From positions 1-64,000 of the forward strand of contig NZ_NRQR01000025.1 in assembly GCF_002849595.1 (NCBI RefSeq): a stretch of 64,000 nucleotides of DNA, read 5' to 3'. Origin of the DNA: Luteimonas rhizosphaerae. Lineage in GTDB: Bacteria; Pseudomonadota; Gammaproteobacteria; Xanthomonadales; Xanthomonadaceae. Numbering within the stretch: position 1 is the first letter of the stretch; the number at the start of each line of letters is the position of its first letter. Both the position numbers and the translations under genes were made by a program. The notes under the pieces were generated by a model, which saw only the letters and a list, made by a program, of their open reading frames with translations, was not told the origin of the DNA and ran no database searches. Of the stretch, positions 37,144-45,181 are shown piece by piece.

Positions 37144-39455
37144 GCGGCGAGTGCCTCTTCGATCTGTTGCGGCGCGGTGTTCGCGAGTGCGATCGCGCGC
37201 AGCGGGGGCGGGCTGACGGAGTTGCCGACCATGCGCACGGCGGCCGTGGTGGTGATGGGCGTGCCGTCTGCGGTGCGGTCGATGATGTAGTCGGCGGGGA
37301 AGCCCTGCGCACGGTAGAGCTCGTGCGGGCGGAGCATGCGCAGGCCGATGTCGACGATGACGTAGGGCGTGCCGCGCACCATGACGGTCACCAGCGCCAA
37401 GCGATCGCGGGTCGTCACGGTGTCGAGCGGGTCGCGCAGGTCGACGCCCAGCGCGGTGCCGTAGTACTTCACGAGGAACGCGGCGACGCGCAGGGCGCTG
37501 GCTTCGTGCTCGGGCGAGAGCGTGCATTCGACGACGGCATGGTGCTCGCCGCCGGCGGACATCGTGCGCACTGGGTCGTTCGCCTCGGCGCCGATGTTGT
37601 CGCCGCGCATCGTCACCATGTTGGCCGTGACCAGGCGTTGCTGGCTGCCGGACTGCGTGATCGTGGACACCGGGTCGCGGGCGCTACGAGGAGGCGAGGT
37701 GTTGCTGTTGGGTCCGCCTGCTGCCTGCTCAAGGAACGCGGTGACGACAGCATGCTTCACGCCGTCGACGAGCGTTCCCACCGGCTTGTCCAGGTGCGGG
37801 ACGCGTGGCGCCTGGCCTTCGCGCTCGCCGTAGCCGGTTTGCACCAGCGTGGCGGCCGCAACGCCCATCGCATGCGCAGCGCCAGCGGGGCGCGCGGCAC
37901 CGGCGCCGCTGGTGATGGTCGGCATCGGGTCGTTCGCGGCCACGCCGCTGCTGTCGCCGCGGAACTTCACCAGGTGCGCGGCGGCAACCGCATGGCCGCC
38001 GCTCGCGGTCGCGGTGACCACGCCCAGCGGGTCGTCAGCGGCCTTGCAGCCGCTGCCCCAGCGCTGGACGCCGCCGGGCTTGCCTTCACCGTGTGCTGCT
38101 TGGATCAGCGTCGGCGCGATCAGCGCGAAATGCCCGCCCTTCACGTTCGCGCATTGGGTGCGCAGCGGCTCGTCAGCGCGCCACGTCGCCGAGCGCGAGG
38201 CGTTGGCGTGCTCGGTGATTAGGGCTCCAACTCCACGAAGACCGGGTGCGCTCGCAGCTGTAGGGCCTCTGCCAGTTCCTGGCGCGTCATCCCCTCGAGC
38301 ACATAGGTCACATGCATCGTCGACGGGTGCGTCAGAAAGCCCTCGTAATCGCCCGTCGTCGAGAACTTGTGGTACCGATGCACCGTTTCGTTCGCGACCA
38401 ACTTCTCGATGAGGTTGGGTGCGTCCGTGAGGATCTCGCTTCGCCCGTTCCAGATCCCGCCGATGTACGTGACGTGCTTCATTGGTCGCTCCGAGTGCCG
38501 AAGCCGGAACGATATACGGCTCTTCCGCATCCAGCACGAAGCGCTTGATGCCCCGCGCAATGCGGCGGTGGGTGTTGTCGGCGAGCGGCTTCTTGCGGGT
38601 GAAGATGGATGGGCAGGGCAGCGACCAGTCGATGCAGTCGGCAGCGGTCACCAAGGGCAGCAGGCCGGGCGCCTTGCCGTGCGAGGGCGCGGGCCACATG
38701 ACCGGCACGCCGTCGCGCCTGGCGACGAGGAAGAGCCGCTTGCGGCTGGTGCCAGCGCCGTGGTCGCTGGCGATTAGCTTGCGCCATTCCACGGTGTAGC
38801 CCAGGCCGCGCAGCGCGGCGACGAACTGGCGCCAGGTGCGTCCGGCGTGGCGGGTGTCGGGCGTGAGGAATTGGTTGCGCAGCGGCACCTGCTCGCCAAC
38901 GGCGGCCACGCGGTGCACCAGCTTGCCGGTAGCTGGGTCCGGAATTTTCTCCAGCGTGACCACGCGGCCGGTCGCCTTGTCGCGCTTGGCAACCAGAGGG
39001 CCCCACTTCAGGATCTGTTCCACGTTCTCCAGGCTGATGATGCGCGGCGCATTGCCGGCGCGCGCCAGCATGCCGGCCCACTTCAGGACCACCCACGACA
39101 GCGAGCGTGTGGCGCGATCGCGCGGCTGCCCGCCCTTGGCCTGGCTGAAGTGCGTGCAGTCCGGCGAGGCGTGGAACCAGCCGACCGGCCGGCCCCACGT
39201 CTCGATGCGCGGATCTGCCTGCCAGACGTCCTCGCGCAGGTGGCGCGTGAGCGGGTGGTTGGCGGCGTGCATGCCGATCGCCAGGCGGTCGTGGTTGATG
39301 GCGATGTCAGGGTCGCGGCCGAGAGCCTGCTTCAGTGCCTCGGACGCACCGCCGCCGCCGGCGAACAGGTCGACGATGATCTCGCCCGCCAGCAGCGCGG
39401 AGACCAGCGGGCGGCGCGGGATGTTGAACTCGATCTGGCGGGAGCCGTCAGCCAT
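37140..39455 (-). CDS. phage DNA (cytosine-5) methyltransferase, large modular type
   Basis: The 771-residue enzyme methylates C5 of cytosine in phage DNA, probably to escape host restriction. Motif I is IVDLFAGGGGASEAL (residues 27-41), motif IV is SPDCTHFSQAKGG with catalytic Cys100, motif VI is ISLENVEQI, motif VIII is RKRLFLVARRDG, and motifs IX-X end as ELYRAQGFP and VRMVGNSVSPP. The ~350 residues before motif IX contain at least seven degenerate modules around DxPhxTh (for example DEPLRTQ, NDPMPTIT, RDPVSTIT, NDPVRTMS, RDPLDTVT), presumably the target-recognition region. Residues ~319-412 look like an out-of-frame insert, because another gene with its own ribosome binding site is encoded there on the same strand. 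No restriction endonuclease is visible nearby. Start ATG 39455 overlaps the upstream gene. Confidence 0.9.
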   Translation of the reverse strand: MADGSRQIEFNIPRRPLVSALLAGEIIVDLFAGGGGASEALKQALGRDPDIAINHDRLAIGMHAANHPLTRHLREDVWQADPRIETWGRPVGWFHASPDCTHFSQAKGGQPRDRATRSLSWVVLKWAGMLARAGNAPRIISLENVEQILKWGPLVAKRDKATGRVVTLEKIPDPATGKLVHRVAAVGEQVPLRNQFLTPDTRHAGRTWRQFVAALRGLGYTVEWRKLIASDHGAGTSRKRLFLVARRDGVPVMWPAPSHGKAPGLLPLVTAADCIDWSLPCPSIFTRKKPLADNTHRRIARGIKRFVLDAEEPYIVPASALGATNEARHVHRRDLERAKRDPHGRTQPHREVGRERNGASVPQVLDDGRLRGLSDAPVDDACDLCARGDDAPGTGRGPTAASAPGLRGVGALITEHANASRSATWRADEPLRTQCANVKGGHFALIAPTLIQAAHGEGKPGGVQRWGSGCKAADDPLGVVTATASGGHAVAAAHLVKFRGDSSGVAANDPMPTITSGAGAARPAGAAHAMGVAAATLVQTGYGEREGQAPRVPHLDKPVGTLVDGVKHAVVTAFLEQAAGGPNSNTSPPRSARDPVSTITQSGSQQRLVTANMVTMRGDNIGAEANDPVRTMSAGGEHHAVVECTLSPEHEASALRVAAFLVKYYGTALGVDLRDPLDTVTTRDRLALVTVMVRGTPYVIVDIGLRMLRPHELYRAQGFPADYIIDRTADGTPITTTAAVRMVGNSVSPPPLRAIALANTAPQQIEEALAA
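38219..38482 (-). CDS. small unknown protein nested inside the methyltransferase gene
   Basis: This 87-residue frame lies within the methyltransferase gene on the same strand but in a different phase. Its protein (MKHVTYIGGIWNGRSEI..., ending AHPVFVELEP) has balanced composition with aromatic and hydrophobic residues, while the methyltransferase frame across the same DNA reads as Arg/Asp/Gly-rich shadow-like sequence. CGGAG lies 6-7 bases before the ATG at 38482. This suggests a small phage gene was inserted and the host frame happened to stay open. The family is not recognised; a lambdoid-type small regulator or anti-host factor is possible but unsupported. Confidence 0.68.
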   Translation of the reverse strand: MKHVTYIGGIWNGRSEILTDAPNLIEKLVANETVHRYHKFSTTGDYEGFLTHPSTMHVTYVLEGMTRQELAEALQLRAHPVFVELEP

Positions 39456-40146
39456 TGGTAGGACCCTCCGCGATACGGAAGCCGACGACCCAGACCCACG
39501 GATTCGCGGCCCAGTCGCAGCCGGTGCTGGTCCAGATGTGCTCGAAGTGCTCGCGCGGTGTGGCGTTGTAGGCGTAATTCGGGATGGCCCCGTGACCGCC
39601 GACCGCGCCTTCCGCGAGACAGTCGGCTGCGCTGATCGCCTGCAGTCGCTCGACGCGCACGTCGGTGACTTCCAGCACCAGACGGCTTGCCCAGCGCGGC
39701 ATGTGGATGCTCGGACGCAAAGGGGGCGGAGCGTCACCGTCGTCAGAGAATTCGCGGTCCCACTTCTCGGCCAGCTCATACGAAGGCGCCTGTACATTGC
39801 GTTCCGATTTGTCGGCGTTGTAGATGACCGACACCCTCGGCCCGCCTTCGTGGTCCGGGTCGTGGCTGTATCCCGGCAGCCAGTTCTCCCGCACCCATAG
39901 GCGATCACCAGGCTGACCGAGCGGGCAGGGCAGCACCTGGTCGACGCCGTCGCCGGCAGCGAGTGCCCACCACATGCCGTCTTCGTCTTCGCCGCCCCAG
40001 TTGGCAGGGTTATCCGAGGATTCGCCGCGACCGGCTGTGAAGTCGAACCCCTCGGGCAGCTTCACGACGCGGCGCGTTTGCGTCTTGCAGCCGTCGAGGA
40101 TGGCCCGCACCATCGGGGCTGAGAAAAGGATGGGGCGCTCACGCAT
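39448..40146 (-). CDS. conserved phage protein with ASCH-like features
   Basis: The 232-residue protein opens with RPILFSAPMVRAILDGCKTQTRR, a start I recall from conserved phage proteins with an ASCH/PUA-like fold that occur near replication or methylase genes. Later it has PGDRLWVRENW and RWASRLVLEVTDVRVERLQAI, typical of ASCH domains that bind nucleic acid. The precise function is unknown. It overlaps the methyltransferase start by 8 bases, and its own start codon shares a CATG with the divergent gene at 40145. Confidence 0.72.
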   Translation of the reverse strand: MRERPILFSAPMVRAILDGCKTQTRRVVKLPEGFDFTAGRGESSDNPANWGGEDEDGMWWALAAGDGVDQVLPCPLGQPGDRLWVRENWLPGYSHDPDHEGGPRVSVIYNADKSERNVQAPSYELAEKWDREFSDDGDAPPPLRPSIHMPRWASRLVLEVTDVRVERLQAISAADCLAEGAVGGHGAIPNYAYNATPREHFEHIWTSTGCDWAANPWVWVVGFRIAEGPTNG

Positions 40147-40774
40147 GGATCTGTGTCCTCTTGCCGTTGACTGGGGAAACGTCGCGGAATGGGCTGGGGT
40201 GGTGGTGGCTGGTGTCGTCGGCTTCCTCGTCTGGCGGCTGACTCGTGCAGCCAACCGCACGCAGAACGAGGTCGCGGAATTGCACATCGGCGCCGACGAG
40301 CGCGCGGGGAGACAGCAGGAAGTCGAGCGCTCGATGCTGCTGATCGAGCTGGCGCAGCCCGTCTCCATGGCCTATGCGTTGGCGACGGGGGTGGCGGCAG
40401 AACTCGATGCGTTCATCGAGGACGGAACCATTGCCCTTCGACTCACCAACAGCATCGAATCGCGCCAAGAATGGATCGCCCGAGTGGCAGCGCTTCAGCT
40501 TCCGGTCCGCGATTACGTCATCGATCGAATTCACCTGATCGGTAATCCGCTCGCGGCGCGCATCGTTAGAGCACGATCGTGGCCCATGTCGCTGAGTTCG
40601 CTGCTGGCCGTTGGCCGCACCACTACAGGCGATCGCGCAGTCAAGGATGCCAAGTTGGTGCTCGCCGGCTTGCGCATGCTCTGTCGAGAGTTGGAGGTCA
40701 TCAACGAGCAATGCCTGGCGGCAATGCGTGAGGCCGGGCTCAACATCCCGCCAGCGGAGTCCGTGACCGCGTAG
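40145..40774 (+). CDS. membrane-anchored hypothetical protein in reverse orientation within the leftward operon
   Basis: The 209-residue protein has one N-terminal membrane segment (residues ~14-30) followed by a cytoplasmic helical domain, with no family recognised. It runs rightward between two leftward genes, so it needs its own transcript. Its ATG at 40145-40147 shares two base pairs with the divergent start at 40146-40144. An upstream in-frame ATG at 40130 is possible. The isolated orientation suggests an inserted cargo gene. Confidence 0.62.
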   Translation: MDLCPLAVDWGNVAEWAGVVVAGVVGFLVWRLTRAANRTQNEVAELHIGADERAGRQQEVERSMLLIELAQPVSMAYALATGVAAELDAFIEDGTIALRLTNSIESRQEWIARVAALQLPVRDYVIDRIHLIGNPLAARIVRARSWPMSLSSLLAVGRTTTGDRAVKDAKLVLAGLRMLCRELEVINEQCLAAMREAGLNIPPAESVTA

Positions 40775-40845
40775 CGCGTTGCTCCCCGATTCGGAACAAG
40801 GGCGCAGCAAGCGGTGCAGACCGGTGCTGCCAAGGGAGGCATGCA

Positions 40846-41187
40846 TCAGTCGGCGTTCGGCAGGTGGGCGGCGCACGTGGCGCAGCGGCCATCTTCGTCG
40901 GTCGGCGCGGTCCAGCTGTGACAGTCGGTGCAGCCGGGGATGTCGTCGGTGCCGTGAGCGAGGCCGGCGGTCAACATCTTCGGGCGGGCGTGCGTCATCA
41001 GGTGGTCGACGTGGGTGCACAGGCGCCGCACGCGCACATCGGTGTAGTCGACATCCGACCAGCCCATCAGCAGGCCGAACGCCACCGGCTTGGCGGCGCG
41101 CGCCTCGCGAGCGAAGACCAGCACGGCGCCTTCGCTACGATCGCCAGCCCAGCCGATGTAGGGATGCATGGTCGGGGCGTCACGCAT
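40846..41187 (-). CDS. phage hypothetical protein with C-terminal zinc-ribbon-like motif
   Basis: The 113-residue protein ends with CTDCHSW followed by CATCAAH, a CxxC...CxxC pattern that could hold zinc. The central part (VAFGLLMGWSDVDYTDV) is not recognised. The start at 41187 overlaps the end of the preceding gene by 8 bases. Confidence 0.65.
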   Translation of the reverse strand: MRDAPTMHPYIGWAGDRSEGAVLVFAREARAAKPVAFGLLMGWSDVDYTDVRVRRLCTHVDHLMTHARPKMLTAGLAHGTDDIPGCTDCHSWTAPTDEDGRCATCAAHLPNAD

Positions 41188-41803
41188 GGTTCAACGCCCG
41201 GCTTGGATCTGGATACGACAGCTCGCCTGCCAGCACCTCCAGCGCCTGCTTGGTGATCGCGCTGATCTCGTCGGCGGTGGCTGCTCGCGGTTCGGCGCTG
41301 ACCCAGTCCTGGCCGTGCGGCCAGAAGACACGCGCCGACTCATCCTGTGTGGGCCGCTTCTGCATCAGAGTCACCGTGCCGGGCATCGGCACCGACTCGT
41401 GGATGACCGACGGCTCTTGGCTGTATCGCTCGCCGGCCGTGTACTCGCGGCGGGATGCGAGTTTCAGGCTGGTGTCGAAACGCTCGGACTTGAACGCGGT
41501 GCCCACGCCTGGCTTCAGCACGACGCCATGCATCCGACGCGAATCCATCGCGCCGTCGTGCCACTCGCGGAAGATGCGGTTCTCGACGTTGCCGCAGATC
41601 ACCAGCGAAGTCAGGCCCCACTGGAGGTGGTCGTGGATCGTGCTGACGTTCGGCACCGCGTGGTCCGGCGACCGCGCGTGCAGGCGCATGTCGCATCCCA
41701 TGTGGAGGCGCAGCATGCCGAAGCCCTGCAGCGTCCAGCGGTGGCCGTGTGGCGCGGCGAGGATCTCGGCGATCACAATGCGCAGGGTGTCGAAGTCAGT
41801 CAC
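41180..41803 (-). CDS. phage hypothetical protein, possible cupin
   Basis: The 207-residue protein contains STIHDHLQWGLTSLVICG with a later EPSVIHESVPMPGTVTLMQ, resembling the paired strands and His ligands of a cupin; phage proteins with an HxHPWDF-type motif are common. This is a fold guess, not a function. It starts at a GTG (41803) that overlaps the preceding gene by 8 bases, so it is translated from the leftward operon. Confidence 0.65.
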   Translation of the reverse strand: MTDFDTLRIVIAEILAAPHGHRWTLQGFGMLRLHMGCDMRLHARSPDHAVPNVSTIHDHLQWGLTSLVICGNVENRIFREWHDGAMDSRRMHGVVLKPGVGTAFKSERFDTSLKLASRREYTAGERYSQEPSVIHESVPMPGTVTLMQKRPTQDESARVFWPHGQDWVSAEPRAATADEISAITKQALEVLAGELSYPDPSRALNHA

Positions 41804-42857
41804 GGCGCACCTCCCGCTCCTCGGCCGGCATCGGCGCGGCGGCGTATCCGGTGGCTGCCGCTGTTGCTCGGTGGCGCTTGCAGAGCGTGTCGCCCGGCAT
41901 CGCATTGAAAGAGCATTTCCGCGGACCCGTCCAGTCGGTGACGACGATCTGATCGCACTGCACAGCATCTGGCACACCCCTAGCCGCACCAGCCTGCGAT
42001 GCGCCGTCTTGCGCGCGGGCGGCGTCCGCGTAAGCCCGCATCTGCTCCGCGCTGTAGACCTCTTGCGCGCTGGTATAGCGGGGATCGTGGACATCGAAAC
42101 GCTCGGTCCCGTTGACGCGCAGTAGCCAGTAGCCATCGGAACAGACCCGCGCGAACGAATCAGGCAGCGGCAGCGCGGCCACAGCATCACCGGCCACCGG
42201 GGCGCGCGCGGCGACCTTCTGCCCGATTCGCTCGCACATGGCGAGGTAGTCGGAAATCTGCTGCGGGGTCGGAATGGGCGCGGCAGGGGCGGCGGACAGG
42301 GCGGCGCGATGCATCCATGCGGCGCGGGCGAAGGACCACATACCGTCGTACTCCTTGCCTTGCTCGCTCCGGAACCACGCATCGAACGCGGCCGACTCAT
42401 CCCCGGCGACTGCAGCAGGCTTCGTCGCGGCGAGGTAATCGTCGTAGCGCACCAGCAGCTGGTCGGGCAGAAGGCGGGACGCGGGCTGGGCAACGATCAC
42501 GTGCACGCCGTCGATCATGCGTGCGCGGACGATGCGGGCCGTCGACGAGGCCGGGCCGATGTAGCGCGTCCACCACACGATGGCTTCGCCGTCCTCGTTG
42601 TCGTGGATGCTGACCAGCCGCCAGTCGTCACCTTCTGGCGGCTCCGGCGTCACCCACGAGAGGTCGACGCCGTCGTGATCGTCTTCTGGCCATTCGTGCG
42701 CGACAGAGCGAAGCTCCAGCCCCGCGCCGTTGAAGAACGGGGCGACGTCGACCTCGTCTTCGACGAACACCACCAGGCGGATATCCGGGTGCGTCAGTCG
42801 GCCGTCTTCGTCGCGAGCGGGAAGGCGCGCTGGGTCGAACAGGTCGCATGCGTTCAT
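41796..42857 (-). CDS. phage hypothetical protein, two-part
   Basis: The 353-residue protein has an N-terminal beta-rich half (VFVEDEVDVAPFF, LVSIHDNEDGEAIVWWTRYI) and a C-terminal half with a run of cysteines (CDQIVVTDWTGPRKCSFNAM, then TLCKRH) that may bind a metal. No family is recognised. It overlaps both neighbours, as expected for the tightly packed leftward operon. Confidence 0.68.
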   Translation of the reverse strand: MNACDLFDPARLPARDEDGRLTHPDIRLVVFVEDEVDVAPFFNGAGLELRSVAHEWPEDDHDGVDLSWVTPEPPEGDDWRLVSIHDNEDGEAIVWWTRYIGPASSTARIVRARMIDGVHVIVAQPASRLLPDQLLVRYDDYLAATKPAAVAGDESAAFDAWFRSEQGKEYDGMWSFARAAWMHRAALSAAPAAPIPTPQQISDYLAMCERIGQKVAARAPVAGDAVAALPLPDSFARVCSDGYWLLRVNGTERFDVHDPRYTSAQEVYSAEQMRAYADAARAQDGASQAGAARGVPDAVQCDQIVVTDWTGPRKCSFNAMPGDTLCKRHRATAAATGYAAAPMPAEEREVRRD

Positions 42858-43051
42858 CGTGCGGCTCCGGTGTTTTTGTCCTCGTTGACGCAGTTCGCGC
42901 AGTTGGCCGGCTGCTCGAGCTTCGTCAGCGGCACGTGCAAGCCCATGAACCTGCCGAGCGCAACGATTCCCTGTGCGTGTTCGTCGCATGCCGGTGTCGG
43001 ACCATTGGCCCAGTGCGCGTTGCACGTGGCGGGGTGCGTGATCGTTTCCAT
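42854..43051 (-). CDS. small Cys/His-rich phage protein
   Basis: The 65-residue protein has a possible zinc site, with CNAHW and ACDEHA near the start and CANCVNED near the end. AGGAG lies 7 bases before the ATG at 43051, which is strong support for expression. Its stop overlaps the next start in an ATGA. Confidence 0.72.
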   Translation of the reverse strand: METITHPATCNAHWANGPTPACDEHAQGIVALGRFMGLHVPLTKLEQPANCANCVNEDKNTGAAR

Positions 43052-43077
43052 GAGTTGCTCCTGTGCGGGGCGCGCGG

Positions 43078-43296
43078 TTACGCGGCCAGTGCTGCGGAGG
43101 CTTTCCGCAGCCGCTGATCGAGGGCGGTGTTCTCGGCTTCCAGCTCGGCGATCCGGCGCTGGTCGGCAGCCCACTGCAGGGCGCGCTCGCGGTAGTGCGC
43201 GGCGTTGATGTGGTGGCCGGTCGTCGATTCGGCGTCAGCGAGCTGGTCCAGCAGCTCGGGGCCGCTGATCGTGTTCAGTGCGGTGATGTCAGTCAT
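43078..43296 (-). CDS. small coiled-coil phage protein
   Basis: The 72-residue protein is almost wholly helical; residues ~35-70 form a likely coiled coil (AADQRRIAELEAENTALDQR). The start overlaps the preceding gene's stop by 8 bases. Function unknown. Confidence 0.65.
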   Translation of the reverse strand: MTDITALNTISGPELLDQLADAESTTGHHINAAHYRERALQWAADQRRIAELEAENTALDQRLRKASAALAA

Positions 43297-43783
43297 TGGC
43301 GGCTCGGGATTGGCGGAACAGTTGGGTGACGCCCAGGCGCTGGATGCGGCCGCCGCGGGCTTCGAATGCAGCGATATCCGCTGCGATGCGGGCGCTGTTG
43401 GCGACGTTGGCCTCGGGGATGGACGTGGCGGCTGGCGCCAGCTGGAAGTTGGTGCGCAGCGGCTTGGGCGGCGTGGTATCCAGGCGTTGCGATGCCGGTA
43501 CGGCGGGCGCGGTGACGTGCGTCGCCTCGTGCTTGGCGCCGGGCAACGCCACTGCGCCCAGGCGATAGCGGACGTTGCCCTTGCCGTGTCCGATCTTGTC
43601 GACGTAGCCGCATTTCGACATGCGGATGAGGGCGGTGTTGGTGGGATCGATCGCGCCTTCGGGATCGATGGCGTTGCAGATCTCGCGCACGGTGAGCGGC
43701 TCGGCGGACTGGCGCAGGTACGCGTGGATGCGCGCGGTGCGGCCGTTGCGGATGCCGGGCTTGCCGGTGGGTTTCGTCCTCAT
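43289..43783 (-). CDS. phage winged-helix-like protein
   Basis: The 164-residue protein contains a likely winged helix (ARIHAYLRQSAEPLTVREIC, then NTALIRMSKCGYVDKIGHGK) in its first half and a low-complexity, then helical second half. It may be a DNA-binding accessory regulator. The start at 43783 overlaps the previous gene in an ATGA. Confidence 0.65.
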   Translation of the reverse strand: MRTKPTGKPGIRNGRTARIHAYLRQSAEPLTVREICNAIDPEGAIDPTNTALIRMSKCGYVDKIGHGKGNVRYRLGAVALPGAKHEATHVTAPAVPASQRLDTTPPKPLRTNFQLAPAATSIPEANVANSARIAADIAAFEARGGRIQRLGVTQLFRQSRAAND

Positions 43784-44073
43784 GCCGCACCCGCCTGCGC
43801 GGCCAGCTGCTCGGCGGCCTCGATGCCTTCGCGGGTGAGGATGACGCTGGTGGCGAACTCGGTGCCGTCGTCGAACTGCAGCAGGCCGTCGCGCTGCAGG
43901 CGGAGCACGGTGCGGCGTGTCACGACGGTGACCTGGGCGGTTCCGCCCGTGCGCACGTTGGCAGAGGGCGGCGCGACGAAGCCGCCCTTGCAGCGGCGCA
44001 GGCGATGGGTGGGCGACGCCGCGGCAGCGAGCAGTGCGGCGCGGATCTGCGGGGTGAACTCCGAGCGGGGCAT
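43780..44073 (-). CDS. small phage protein, possible winged helix
   Basis: The 97-residue protein has a helical N-terminus and VTRRTVLRLQRDGLLQFDD followed by a wing-like VILTREG, suggesting another small winged-helix protein. AGGAG precedes the ATG at 44073. Confidence 0.65.
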   Translation of the reverse strand: MPRSEFTPQIRAALLAAAASPTHRLRRCKGGFVAPPSANVRTGGTAQVTVVTRRTVLRLQRDGLLQFDDGTEFATSVILTREGIEAAEQLAAQAGAA

Positions 44074-44116
44074 CGGGATGTCTCCTGCCGGCACGCGCCG
44101 GCATGTGGGTGTGAGG

Positions 44117-44275
44117 TCAGAGGCGCGTGGCGGCGAGCAGGACGAGAAGCGCGATCGCGATCGCCATGCGGGCCATGCCCGCGGCACGCCGGCGCTGTCG
44201 ATACGTGCGCGTGCCGGTCGTCTCTCGCACGTGCGCCTGCAACTGCTGCTGGGCGGTGCGGTTGGTCGCTGTCAT
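44117..44275 (-). CDS. 52-residue tail-anchored membrane peptide
   Basis: A basic, glutamine-rich N-terminus is followed by one C-terminal hydrophobic segment (residues ~34-50). The start is within a 4-base ATGA overlap with the preceding gene, which is the main support. Function unknown. Confidence 0.55.
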   Translation of the reverse strand: MTATNRTAQQQLQAHVRETTGTRTYRQRRRAAGMARMAIAIALLVLLAATRL

Positions 44276-44460
44276 GCGTGGGCGCCCGTTGCATGCCGCG
44301 GCGTGGGCGGCGGGTACTGGTGGAAGCCATCGCGCGTGTCGGCGATGACGCGTGCGATCACGCGCTCGCGGGGCTCGTCGCGGCCCTGGTGCTGGTTGGC
44401 CCACAGCGCCAGGCGCACGCTGTCGAGGCGGATGACCAGGCCGGTCTGCTGCTCAGCCAC
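44272..44460 (-). CDS. small phage hypothetical protein
   Basis: The 62-residue protein starts with GTG at 44460, overlapping the previous gene by 8 bases. LDSVRLALWANQHQGRD is its only distinctive stretch; no domain is recognised. Confidence 0.55.
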   Translation of the reverse strand: MAEQQTGLVIRLDSVRLALWANQHQGRDEPRERVIARVIADTRDGFHQYPPPTPRHATGAHA

Positions 44461-44740
44461 GGTGCGCCGCCTCCCGCGCTTCCATCGCGCGGACGTGGGT
44501 GTCGTGTTCGGGCTGAGGGAGGTCGGCGTTGGCCTTGAGGATCTCGGGCGTCGCGTCCTCGAAGGCCGCTGCGACGTCGGCGCGGCTCGCGGTGATGCAC
44601 TCCACGCGCGCCATCGGCAGGCAGCGGTGCTGCGCGGCTTCGACCTCGGCCAGCAGCTTGTCCAGGCCGTCGCCGTCGAAGCGGCCGGTGGCGACGCTGG
44701 CGATGTAGTGCGAGCGCAGGGCGTCGGTGAGGGCGGTCAT
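44453..44740 (-). CDS. small helical phage protein
   Basis: The 95-residue, acidic helical protein (TALTDALRSHYIASVATGRF start) is not recognised. Its start overlaps the preceding stop in an ATGA. Confidence 0.62.
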   Translation of the reverse strand: MTALTDALRSHYIASVATGRFDGDGLDKLLAEVEAAQHRCLPMARVECITASRADVAAAFEDATPEILKANADLPQPEHDTHVRAMEAREAAHRG

Positions 44741-44970
44741 CGCGGCGCGCTCCGCAGGTCGGCGCGGGCGCTGCGGGTGTGGTCGTTGTGGCCCCACGGC
44801 TGCGGTGCGGGGGCGGGCATAGCCGGCGCGATGTAGCTGCCGGTGGTGCCGGTGTGGCGGCTGTTCTCGATGCGCTCGAGCGCGTAGGCCAGCACCAGCA
44901 GCAGGAACGCGGCCAGCAGGCCGGCGAACGCGCCGATCCAGAAGCTGCCGGAGTTGAGGATGTCGAACAT
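44737..44970 (-). CDS. single-pass membrane protein, first gene of the leftward operon
   Basis: The 77-residue protein has one membrane segment (residues ~9-31) and a proline-rich cytoplasmic or periplasmic tail. I chose the ATG at 44970 rather than 44982 because TGGAGG lies 6 bases before 44970 while nothing lies before 44982. It is the first gene behind the candidate leftward promoter. Confidence 0.66.
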   Translation of the reverse strand: MFDILNSGSFWIGAFAGLLAAFLLLVLAYALERIENSRHTGTTGSYIAPAMPAPAPQPWGHNDHTRSARADLRSAPR

Positions 44971-45095
44971 GCACGCCTCCATCGGTGAGATGAAAGCGGC
45001 GGGCGGATCGCCGGGGAGGGGTGGCCCCGTGTTGCCGGTCAGGGGAGGGACCGGCAGGCGACCCGCCGGCCGCTGTCCCGTGATGGGACGATGCG

Positions 45096-45124
45096 GACTT
45101 TAGCAAGCTAAAGAACGAAGTCAA
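45096..45124 (-). promoter_or_regulatory. candidate leftward early promoter with repressor operator
   Basis: On the minus strand TTGACT (45124-45119), a 16-base spacer and TAAAGT (45102-45097) form a plausible promoter for the leftward operon. Its spacer and -10 contain the inverted repeat CTTTAGC-AA-GCTAAAG (45098-45113). The same pattern, GACTTTAG-N4-CTWAAG-AWC, occurs at 46616-46636 in the immunity region, so a shared repressor site is likely. The 127-base interval to 44971 otherwise holds G-rich non-coding sequence. Confidence 0.55.
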
Positions 45125-45181
45125 GCGTGATGAAGTTTATTTGTCGGACAATGGTGCGACGACCACACACAGGGGTGACGC

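Noticed and set aside
37140-39455. A restriction-modification system
   Set aside because: No endonuclease or specificity gene is beside the methyltransferase, so it is taken as an orphan phage methyltransferase.
42309-43208. Rightward open frames opposite the leftward operon
   Set aside because: The leftward genes have linked starts and stops and ribosome binding sites; the opposite frames do not.
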